Positions 45,029-51,863 of a DNA stretch of 64,000 nt are shown one piece after another. Position 1 is the first letter of the stretch. Each line of letters opens with the position of its first letter. The position numbers and the translations under genes are program-made. This DNA comes from Mycolicibacterium porcinum (GTDB lineage Bacteria > Actinomycetota > Actinomycetes > Mycobacteriales > Mycobacteriaceae): assembly GCA_002086835.1 (NCBI GenBank), contig MVIG01000001.1:708059-772058 (forward strand). Reading direction: 5' to 3'. The notes below the pieces were generated by a model. It searched no databases, was not told the DNA's origin, and saw only the letters and a program-made list of their open reading frames with translations.

Positions 45029-45808
45029 TTACTTCGTCAGCTTCTCCTGCACCCCTGGCGCAAGAACGCCGGCAATCGTGTCCCAACTCACCGTGACCGG
45101 GTAGTAGTCGCCGAGCACGTGGGCGACAGATAGGTAGAACACCAGGCCGTCGTCGGCGGGCAGCCAGTTGGCGAGCTGATCGGCGACCGGCTCCGGTGGC
45201 GTCTGGTTGGCCAGCTTGTCGTCGCCGGCCATCTTGGCCTTGATGGCCTCCACCACCGCGTTCAGGCCGGCGTTCTGGTCGGCGAACAGATCGGTGATCA
45301 TGATCGGCGCGGCGGTGTGGGCGTCGATCACCGTCGTCGCGACCGTGTTGAACGGATGCGCCGCATGTTCGACGTAGATGTTGAGCAGCAGGACGCCGGC
45401 CACCGCACCGCTTCCGATGTGGGACACCTTGCTGCGTTCGTCCTCGAGCAGGGCGCCCGGAGCGACGGTGACCGGGAGGTTGTCCTCGGTGGGCTTGAGA
45501 TAGTCGTCGAGGGCAGCGCGGACCGAAGCGTTGAACTTGTCGCGGACTGCGATGGCACCGCCTTTCAGCTGCGGAAGCTCGGCCTTGTAGGTGACGGTTC
45601 CTTTTGTGCCCTCGACGGTTTCGAGGAAACCGGTGAACGGTTCGGCCTCGGCGGTCGTCGACGCCGGTGTCGTTGTGGCGTCGACCGTGGTCGGCTGCGG
45701 TCCGGTGCCACTGTCCGGATGGGTTGAATTGCACGCCGCCCCAACGCCGATCATCGATACGATTGCCGCCGCTGACACCAAGCGGCGAATCATAGGTGAC
45801 CCAGTCAT
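45029..45808 (-). CDS. MPT64/RsiV-like DUF3298 lipoprotein or secreted protein
   Basis: A 259-residue exported protein. The N-terminal signal (residues 6-25) ends in VGAAC, a lipobox-like site with Cys26, though Gly at -3 is not ideal. A Thr/Pro/Ser-rich spacer of about 30 residues follows, then a domain like MPT64 and DUF3298 (TVTYKAELPQLKGGAIAVRD, GDYYPVTVSWDTIAGVLAPG). MPT64-family proteins are secreted by mycobacteria and their biochemical role is uncertain. The gene begins 9 bp after the methyltransferase stop and should be translated from the same mRNA. It may work in the envelope on the product handled by the divergent MFS pump, but this is speculation. Confidence 0.78.
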   Translation of the reverse strand: MTGSPMIRRLVSAAAIVSMIGVGAACNSTHPDSGTGPQPTTVDATTTPASTTAEAEPFTGFLETVEGTKGTVTYKAELPQLKGGAIAVRDKFNASVRAALDDYLKPTEDNLPVTVAPGALLEDERSKVSHIGSGAVAGVLLLNIYVEHAAHPFNTVATTVIDAHTAAPIMITDLFADQNAGLNAVVEAIKAKMAGDDKLANQTPPEPVADQLANWLPADDGLVFYLSVAHVLGDYYPVTVSWDTIAGVLAPGVQEKLTK

Positions 45809-45817
45809 TTTTCGACC

Positions 45818-46903
45818 TTAAACCCGCGTGTGGTCGCGCGAACCGGGATTGGGTATCTCATTCACCGGCCGGCTGGCCGAGGCGAACAGGTTGATCCCGG
45901 TGGCTTCGCGTCGCACCTCGACGGGCGCGCCCGCGAACCTCGACTGCGCGAACAGGTCTTCCAGGTCCTGTGGTGAGCGGTGGATCAGCTTCCAGTCGAG
46001 CAGGTGGTCCATGAAGGCCCGATCGGGATTGTCGATGTCGAAGTTCCCGACCAGCGCTGTGCCGCCCGGGCGCAGGTGATGGTAGATCCAGTCGAGCAGC
46101 TTCACGACGAGATGATCGGCCAGATAATCGATGAGGCCGATCGAATACACCAGATCCTGATCGCCGAGCTCAAGGGTTTGACGTCCCAGCGCGACTTTGA
46201 CGACGTTGGCTTGCACGAACGCCACCCGTCCGGTCACACCGACGCTGTGCGCGATGCGCTCGGCATAGCCCAACGCCTGGTCGTCGATGTCCAGGCAGGT
46301 GGCGATGAGGTCGGGGTACTGCGCCTCGCCGAAGGTGTCGAAGATCTCGCGGGCGGGCCCGCAGGCCAGGCTCGTGATCGCCGCGGTCCGGCCGTGGCAG
46401 CGCCGTGCGGTGTCGATGATGATGTCGCGCAACAGCTGTCGGCGATTTTTGACCGCGCACGAAGCCGGAATGCCGAGAAACCATCGGTCGATGTAGGGGC
46501 CGAGCCGGCGTACCCCGTCGGGTTTGTCCTCGTACACCATCTGCAACGTCAGATAGTCACCCGCGTAACCGCGGGGCTTGGTGTACGAGCGATCGATCAG
46601 CGTGCTCAGTCCCAGGTACGGGTAGGTCTCGCGGTGCACGAACGCACCCAACTCGTCGACGTCGGGGGCTCCGGCGCGCAGGTGCACGCGGATCTGGTCG
46701 GACAGGGCATTGCAGGCGGCCGAAACCTGGGCCTGCACATCGTCGTCGGAGGCACGACCGCCGATGATCAGTTTGTCCGCGGCCGACATCGCCGCCTTGA
46801 AACTCGCTGTGGTGAGGGCAAGCGGATGTGGCATCCCGTTGGCGGACAGCGGGAACGACGGTATGGCGCTGTCGAGGTGCGGTGCTGCGTCGATGATCGT
46901 CAT
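45818..46903 (-). CDS. class I SAM-dependent methyltransferase
   Basis: A 361-residue protein. The C-terminal two thirds form a Rossmann methyltransferase: motif I ITSLACGPAREI near residue 175, an acidic strand end TCLDIDDQAL, and GRVAFVQANV. The N-terminal 130 residues are helical and contain SYTKPRGYAGDYLTLQMVY, a pattern shared with methyltransferases linked to production of fatty-acid methyl ester signals in other bacteria. A small lipid or acid could therefore be the acceptor, but this is only suggestive. It is divergent from the MFS gene, and a palindrome stands 38 bp from its start. It is first in an operon with the MPT64-like gene. Confidence 0.82.
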   Translation of the reverse strand: MTIIDAAPHLDSAIPSFPLSANGMPHPLALTTASFKAAMSAADKLIIGGRASDDDVQAQVSAACNALSDQIRVHLRAGAPDVDELGAFVHRETYPYLGLSTLIDRSYTKPRGYAGDYLTLQMVYEDKPDGVRRLGPYIDRWFLGIPASCAVKNRRQLLRDIIIDTARRCHGRTAAITSLACGPAREIFDTFGEAQYPDLIATCLDIDDQALGYAERIAHSVGVTGRVAFVQANVVKVALGRQTLELGDQDLVYSIGLIDYLADHLVVKLLDWIYHHLRPGGTALVGNFDIDNPDRAFMDHLLDWKLIHRSPQDLEDLFAQSRFAGAPVEVRREATGINLFASASRPVNEIPNPGSRDHTRV

Positions 46904-46940
46904 TGCCCGATGCTTTCGTCCGGCCGGCGCGATGTATGCA

Positions 46941-46952
46941 GTAGCGCACTAC
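46941..46952. promoter_or_regulatory. palindromic operator between methyltransferase and MFS genes
   Basis: GTAGCGCACTAC is a 12-bp palindrome with one mismatch, followed by TC. The perfect form GTAGTGCACTAC recurs at 48551-48562. It lies 38 bp from the methyltransferase start, and a TTGAGT on the minus strand overlaps its edge, so it could control that promoter and possibly the MFS gene. Confidence 0.6.
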
Positions 46953-47080
46953 TCAATTTCTTCCAGCGTCAATTTGGGGCGGCGAGAACCTTGGCAAAAA
47001 CTGGTTTCCCTGATGTCGGGTGTCCGACCTACCCTGGGTGGCTGCGCAAACGAAGTCTCGGGGGAGACAGGGGATAGGTA

Positions 47081-48526
47081 ATGAGTACGGGCCCGAGCAC
47101 GGGGGAAATCGCGACGCAACCGCGTGCCCAGGCGAGCGCCAACGTCATCATCGCGTTGTTGGTGGGGTCGGCGTTCGTGATGATCCTCAACGAGACGATC
47201 ATGAGCGTCGCGCTGCCGGCACTGATCGTGGACCTGAACATCTCCGCGAGCACCGCGCAATGGCTGACCAGTGGCTTCCTGTTGACGATGGCCGTGGTCA
47301 TCCCGATGTCCGGTTCGCTGCTGCAGCGCTACCCGGTGCGGAGCATCTACCTGGCGTCGATGACGTTGTTCTGCACCGGCACCCTGGTGGCCGCGCTGGC
47401 GCCGGGGTTCGCGGTGCTGTTGGTCGGGCGGATCGTGCAGGCCTGCGGGACCGCCGTGATGATGCCGCTGCTGATGACGACGGTCATGACGTTGATCCCG
47501 GCCGATCGGCGCGGCCAGATGATGGGCACCATCTCCATCGTCATCGCCGTCGCACCGGCGATCGGTCCCACGCTGTCGGGATTCATCCTTGGTTCGCTCG
47601 ACTGGCGCTGGATGTTCTGGATCGTGCTGCCCATCGCGCTGGTGGCGCTCAGCGCCGGTCTGGCCTGGCTGCGGGTCGACGATGAGCGGGAGGAGCCGAC
47701 GCCGATCGATCCGGTCTCGGTACCGCTGTCGGCGGTTGCGTTCGCGGGCTTGGTGTTCGGGCTGTCGCTCATGGGCGAAGGGGCCCACGGTCAGCAGTCG
47801 CTGCCGGCGTGGGTGCCGATGACGGTGGGTGCGGTGGCCATGGTGCTGTTCGGCGCGCGGCAGATCCAGCTGCAGCGACGCGACCGCGCGTTCCTCGACC
47901 TGCGTCCGTTCACGTATCGCCGGTTCTCGGTGTCGCTGGGCCTGGTGATCCTCGGGTTCATGGGATTGTTCGGCGCCATCATCATGGTGCCGCTGTACGT
48001 CCAGGACGTGTTGAAGCAGAGCGCGTTGGTTGCCGGACTGGCGACCTTGCCCGGTGGGCTGCTGATGGGGTTGGCCGGCCCGCTGGTCGGGCGGGCGTAT
48101 GACCGGCACGGTGCCCGGGTGCTCGTCGTGCCCGGGTCGCTGCTGCTGTGCGCCTCACTGTGGGGATTCACCCTGCTGTCGGCGGCGTCTCCCGTGTGGG
48201 AACTGGTTGTGCTGCAGACGATCATGATGGTGGGTCTGTCGATGATGTTCACCCCGTTGATGACTGACGCACTCGGCGTCCTGCCCGACCGGTTCTATTC
48301 ACACGGCAGCGCCATCTTGACGACGCTGCAACAGGTCGCGGGCGCGGCCGGAACCGCCTTGTTCGTGACGGTCATGACGAAGGCGTCCCAGGCGGGCGGG
48401 GCCCCGGATCTGCCGGGCGTCCATGCCGCGTTCACCGTTGCCGCGATGATCAGCGTGATCGCGGTGGTGGCGGCGTTCTTCACCGCGCCGCGCCCGAGTC
48501 CCGCGGGCGGTACCCCGACGCATTAG
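47081..48526 (+). CDS. MFS drug or metabolite exporter, DHA2 (EmrB/QacA) family
   Basis: A 481-residue transporter with 14 predicted helices. Family motifs are visible: NETIMSVALPALIVDL in helix 1, QWLTSGFLLTMAVVIP, and GPTLSGFILGSLDWRWMFW (motif C of antiporters). It should export amphiphilic drugs or metabolites by proton antiport. ATG 47081 lies behind GGGGAGACAGGGGAT. It is divergent from the methyltransferase operon over a 177-bp region with a palindromic operator that is shared with the downstream tandem-repeat mini-protein gene, so pump, methyltransferase and mini-protein may respond to one signal. No regulator gene is adjacent. Confidence 0.9.
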   Translation: MSTGPSTGEIATQPRAQASANVIIALLVGSAFVMILNETIMSVALPALIVDLNISASTAQWLTSGFLLTMAVVIPMSGSLLQRYPVRSIYLASMTLFCTGTLVAALAPGFAVLLVGRIVQACGTAVMMPLLMTTVMTLIPADRRGQMMGTISIVIAVAPAIGPTLSGFILGSLDWRWMFWIVLPIALVALSAGLAWLRVDDEREEPTPIDPVSVPLSAVAFAGLVFGLSLMGEGAHGQQSLPAWVPMTVGAVAMVLFGARQIQLQRRDRAFLDLRPFTYRRFSVSLGLVILGFMGLFGAIIMVPLYVQDVLKQSALVAGLATLPGGLLMGLAGPLVGRAYDRHGARVLVVPGSLLLCASLWGFTLLSAASPVWELVVLQTIMMVGLSMMFTPLMTDALGVLPDRFYSHGSAILTTLQQVAGAAGTALFVTVMTKASQAGGAPDLPGVHAAFTVAAMISVIAVVAAFFTAPRPSPAGGTPTH

Positions 48527-48550
48527 CGCCGGATCCTCGAACTCAGTCGA

Positions 48551-48562
48551 GTAGTGCACTAC
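48551..48562. promoter_or_regulatory. perfect palindrome upstream of the tandem-repeat mini-protein
   Basis: GTAGTGCACTAC is a perfect 12-bp palindrome, 81 nt before ATG 48644 and 24 bp after the MFS stop. It is the same site, apart from one base, as the one in the methyltransferase/MFS divergent promoter. Confidence 0.65.
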
Positions 48563-48643
48563 GCGTGCGCGGTGCAGTGACCACGGCTGACAGTGGATGT
48601 GCCTATCGACCAGGGCACATCGCACTCGACAGGGGAGTTCAAC

Positions 48644-48937
48644 ATGAGCTGGAGATGGACTGGCAATCACGGGGACGCACCGTCGGCCGCGGCTGCGGCC
48701 ACCGCATCGGGAGCAGGTCCCGGTGAGGCGATCTTCGAGGTGAACGACGGGGGGACCGTCGGCCTCTACATATTCGACAACCACACCGGCACGGGCGGCC
48801 GCGCGTGGCACTGGACCGGCAATCACGCCGACGCCCCGTCGGCAGTGGCTGCGGCCAACGCTGCCGGTGCCGGCCCCGGTGAGGCCGTCTATGCCGTGAA
48901 TGACGGTGGCACGGTGGGCCTTTACCTGCTGACCTGA
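48644..48937 (+). CDS. 97-residue protein made of two tandem 43-residue repeats
   Basis: I do not recognise this protein. Residues 3-45 and 55-97 are near copies (32 of 43 identical by eye, period 52), each with W-x-WTGNHxDAPSA, GAGPGEA and VNDGGTVGLY; the linker is NHTGTGGRA. It is small, acidic and rich in Gly and Ala with no signal peptide, membrane helix or cysteine. The repeat could be a beta-hairpin plus helix unit that forms a pseudo-dimer. ATG 48644 with GGGGAG upstream is preferred because it opens the first repeat. A 15-bp hairpin follows the stop, so it is a monocistronic unit under the shared palindrome. Confidence 0.75.
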   Translation: MSWRWTGNHGDAPSAAAAATASGAGPGEAIFEVNDGGTVGLYIFDNHTGTGGRAWHWTGNHADAPSAVAAANAAGAGPGEAVYAVNDGGTVGLYLLT

Positions 48938-48941
48938 ACTT

Positions 48942-48986
48942 CCTCGCCTCAGCGCAACCGGCGATCCCGGATGCGCTGAGGCGAGG
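48942..48986. terminator. perfect 15-bp hairpin after the tandem-repeat gene
   Basis: CCTCGCCTCAGCGCA (48942-48956) is exactly complementary to 48972-48986 with a 15-nt loop. It lies 4 nt after the stop and 18 nt before the next gene, so it must isolate the two. No U tract is present. Confidence 0.7.
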
Positions 48987-49004
48987 TCGGGCACAATCGG
49001 AGCG

Positions 49005-49751
49005 GTGCAGACAGACCGGAAAGTCGTGGTCATCACGGGAGCGGGTAGCGGTATCGGCGGCGCAACGGCTCGGGTCCTGCTGGCCGCCGGCCATCGGGTG
49101 GTGCTGGCGGGACGTCGTCCCGAACCGCTGAGGGCCGTCGCCGACGGGATCCCGAATGCGCGCGTCGTGCCGACCGACGTCACGGATTCAGCTTCGGTGC
49201 AGGCGTTGTTCGCCGATACGGTGTCGACATTCGGACGCGTCGACGTGCTGTTCAACAATGCCGGGGTATTCGGTCCGTCGGCGTCGATCGCCGACATCGA
49301 CGACGAGCGGTGGCACTCCACGTGGCGCACCAACGTCGACGGCGCGGTGTTCTGCGCCAGGGAGGCGGCGCGCGCCATGGCGGCTCAGCTGCCCAGGGGC
49401 GGGCGGATCATCAACAACGGATCGATCTCCGCGCACCGTCCGCGCCCCAAGAGCCTGGCCTACACGGTCACCAAACACGCGATGAGCGGCCTGACCGCGT
49501 CAATGTTGTTGGATCTGCGCGATATCGACATCTGTGTCACCCAGATCGACATCGGCAATGCCGCCACGGACATGACTGCCGGATTCAGCCATCAGACCTT
49601 GCAGGCCGACGGAAGTCTCGCGGCTGAGCCGACTTTCGACGTCGAGCATGTGGCCCGTGCCGTCGCGCACCTGGTCGATCTGCCGTTGGAGGTGTCAGTT
49701 CCGTCGCTGACCGTGATGGCGCGGGCCATGCCGTACTTCGGTCGAGGCTGA
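49005..49751 (+). CDS. short-chain dehydrogenase/reductase
   Basis: A 248-residue classical SDR. The cofactor loop TGAGSGIG is at residues 11-18, NNAG at 84-87, and the catalytic triad is Ser140, Tyr153 and Lys157 (YTVTK). An Arg pair after beta-2 (AGRRPEP) suggests a preference for NADP(H). The substrate cannot be told from sequence. The GTG start at 49005 directly precedes the first strand; no Shine-Dalgarno sequence is seen, and the hairpin 18 nt upstream suggests that its own promoter lies within or right after the hairpin. A terminator hairpin follows. Confidence 0.88.
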   Translation: MQTDRKVVVITGAGSGIGGATARVLLAAGHRVVLAGRRPEPLRAVADGIPNARVVPTDVTDSASVQALFADTVSTFGRVDVLFNNAGVFGPSASIADIDDERWHSTWRTNVDGAVFCAREAARAMAAQLPRGGRIINNGSISAHRPRPKSLAYTVTKHAMSGLTASMLLDLRDIDICVTQIDIGNAATDMTAGFSHQTLQADGSLAAEPTFDVEHVARAVAHLVDLPLEVSVPSLTVMARAMPYFGRG

Positions 49752-49772
49752 CAGACCTGTCCACCGAAAACA

Positions 49773-49806
49773 ACAGAGCCGGAGGCCTTGGGGCCACCGG
49801 CTCTGT
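49773..49806. terminator. 10-bp hairpin between SDR and the 49-residue protein gene
   Basis: ACAGAGCCGG (49773-49782) is exactly complementary to CCGGCTCTGT (49797-49806) with a 14-nt loop, between two convergent genes. It probably serves both directions. Confidence 0.65.
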
Positions 49807-49823
49807 ACAGCGGGATCGTCATT

Positions 49824-49973
49824 TCAGTGATGTGCATCCTGAAGTTCGTGCCGCTGGACGACTGCGATCAACTCTTCGCGAACCGACGAGTCGGGCAGTT
49901 CGTTGATCCGCGCGTAGATGCGGCGCCGCATGTTGGCGCGCTTCTGGTTTGCACGGAATTGTGCGAACGACAT
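49824..49973 (-). CDS. 49-residue basic protein of unknown function
   Basis: A short frame with a good ribosome site (AAGGAGTGAG, 5 nt spacing) and ATG 49973. The peptide starts SFAQFRANQKRANMRRRIYA and continues with an acidic helix (DSSVREELIAVVQRH). It is strongly amphipathic, with a basic first half and an acidic second half, no signal and no cysteine. A convergent terminator and a 241-bp promoter region favour a real gene over a chance frame. It could be a nucleic-acid- or protein-binding mini-protein; I do not recognise a family. The longer frame to 50381 overlaps the pucR gene and is not credible. Confidence 0.62.
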   Translation of the reverse strand: MSFAQFRANQKRANMRRRIYARINELPDSSVREELIAVVQRHELQDAHH

Positions 49974-50101
49974 ACTTCTCACTCCTTGAAAGTGCCCCGG
50001 ATCACGGGTACTTGCTTGTTTCTCCATCCACACTTCGGGGATCGCCCGAAGAAAGGGATGCCTCCATGCTCCCGCTCGGCGTAGTTTAAAACCAATTCTT
50101 A

Positions 50102-50118
50102 TAGTGTGAGTTTCACTA
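50102..50118. promoter_or_regulatory. inverted repeat upstream of the 49-residue protein and pucR
   Basis: TAGTG-N7-CACTA in an AT-richer stretch (TTTAAAACC, TTCTTATAGTG) within the divergent region. TATAAG on the minus strand may be a -10 for the small protein. The half-sites resemble GTAGTG/CACTAC at 48551, but the spacer differs, so a shared regulator is uncertain. Confidence 0.4.
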
Positions 50119-50214
50119 CAGCTCAAGCTGATTGGGCATGGCGGAGTGCTCGGCGTCACAGTCGCGGCGCGAGGGTGATGCCGGTGACCGCCGAAATGGA
50201 GTAAGACTGCATCT

Positions 50215-51708
50215 ATGGCGCTGACCGTGCGGGACCTGGCCGAGGTCGACAGCCTCGGCCTTGTCGTAGTGGCCGGGGCGCGAGGTGCCGACCGCGAGAT
50301 CTCGTGGGCGCATGCGATCGAACTGAGCGACCCCACCCCGTATCTGGCCGGCGGTGAGTTGGTGATGACGACGGGCATCAACCTCGGCGCCGATGCTGCC
50401 GCGCAATCCGCCTACGTCGCGCGCCTGGCCGCCGCCGGGACAGCGGCGCTGGCCGTCGACACCGGCACCACGCTCGCCTTCGTGCCGCCTGCCGTGCGAG
50501 CGGCCGGCGACGAATTCGGGTTGCCGGTGCTCGAGGTGCCGCCGTCGACACCGTTCATCGCGATCGCCCGAGCGGTGATCGATGCGCTCAAGGCCGACGA
50601 ACTGCGCTCGGTGCAGCGCGTGGTCGACGCTCAGGAGGTGCTGGCCCGGGCCACACTGCGGGGCGGCATCCCGGGGGTGGTCGGCGCGCTGGCTGAGGGG
50701 CTGCCCGCGACGGTGGTGGTGGTCGACACCGACGGCACGGTGTTGGCGGCCGCGGGCAGCGCGCAGGAGCGGCTGGTCGCCGTGCTCGGCGAGCGGGCCG
50801 GGGCCGCGCGTCGGCACGGTGCCCATGTCACCGTCGACGGGGACGCCTACGTCACGATCCAGAATCTTCGGGCCGCCCAGCCGGTGCGTGGGCGGCTCGC
50901 GGTGCGTACGTCCGGCCCGATGTCCAACGCCGACCGCCTCCTGGTCGCACATGCGGTGTCGCTCATATCGATTGCGATCGAGAAGCCGGCCAGGGTGGTC
51001 GACGCCGAGCAGCTGCTGCGGATCGCGGTCACGCGCGAGATGCTCACCGGCTCGGGCACTGTCGACGATGCGGTGTTGCGCTACTTCGGTTTCGAACCCG
51101 ACAGCGATGTCGTCGTGGCGTCGTTCACCGGGGCGGGGCCGGTGTTGGCCGCCGAGCACGTGCTGGGCCGGGTGCTGACGTCGTTTCTGATGGCCCCGGC
51201 GGGTGAGGAGATCGTGATCGTGGTTCCGGCGCAGGGGAGCCGGCGCCGCATCCGCACCGTCGTCGCGGAGCTCGAGCGGCAGACGGGGCTCACGGTCAGC
51301 GGCGGGATGAGCCTTCCCGGCCGTCTGGCCGATGTGCAGACCGCTGTCGAGCAGGCCCGCATCGCGGCACAGTCCAGCACCGGGCGGTTCAGCGAGTTCG
51401 GTGAACTCAGCCCGATGGGGGTGCTACTCGACGGCCGCAGCGCCGCCGAACTTCGCGTACTGGCCGCGCCATTGGATGCGCTGGCCGGTGGCGATGAGCT
51501 GATTCCCACGCTGGCCGCGTTCCTGGGCCGCAACGGCCAGATGGAGGCCGCGGCCGCCGAGCTCGCGGTGCATCGCCACACCATGCGCAACCGGATGCGG
51601 CGCATTTGTCAGTTGTTGGGCGACGACCTGGAATCGGCCGATACCCGGGCGCAGCTGTGGCTGGCGCTGAAGGCGTGGCAGCTGCTGGAGTCTCGCCGGC
51701 CGGGCTGA
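50215..51708 (+). CDS. PucR family transcriptional regulator
   Basis: A 497-residue regulator. The N-terminal PucR domain (about residues 5-125) starts VRDLAEVDSLGLVVVAG and includes LAGGELVMTTGINL. A GGDEF-like middle part (about 270-390) and a C-terminal PucR helix-turn-helix follow (AAELAVHRHTMRNRMRRICQ, near 446-465). PucR proteins control purine, amine or related catabolic genes; the target here is not clear because neither neighbour is an obvious catabolic gene. The ATG start has only a weak GGAG 15 nt upstream. It is divergent from the small basic-protein gene. Confidence 0.9.
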   Translation: MALTVRDLAEVDSLGLVVVAGARGADREISWAHAIELSDPTPYLAGGELVMTTGINLGADAAAQSAYVARLAAAGTAALAVDTGTTLAFVPPAVRAAGDEFGLPVLEVPPSTPFIAIARAVIDALKADELRSVQRVVDAQEVLARATLRGGIPGVVGALAEGLPATVVVVDTDGTVLAAAGSAQERLVAVLGERAGAARRHGAHVTVDGDAYVTIQNLRAAQPVRGRLAVRTSGPMSNADRLLVAHAVSLISIAIEKPARVVDAEQLLRIAVTREMLTGSGTVDDAVLRYFGFEPDSDVVVASFTGAGPVLAAEHVLGRVLTSFLMAPAGEEIVIVVPAQGSRRRIRTVVAELERQTGLTVSGGMSLPGRLADVQTAVEQARIAAQSSTGRFSEFGELSPMGVLLDGRSAAELRVLAAPLDALAGGDELIPTLAAFLGRNGQMEAAAAELAVHRHTMRNRMRRICQLLGDDLESADTRAQLWLALKAWQLLESRRPG

Positions 51709-51863
51709 GGGGCATCGGATTCCTGTCCTCGTTGGCGCTTCGAGCCGACCGGACGCCGGAGGCGACCACCTGCCGTGGTGGCCTATGCTCGGTCGACGAA
51801 CGGCGTGGTCCCAGGTGTACTCGTCGTCGACGACCGGCGAATACAGCCCAGGGGAAGTTCAGC

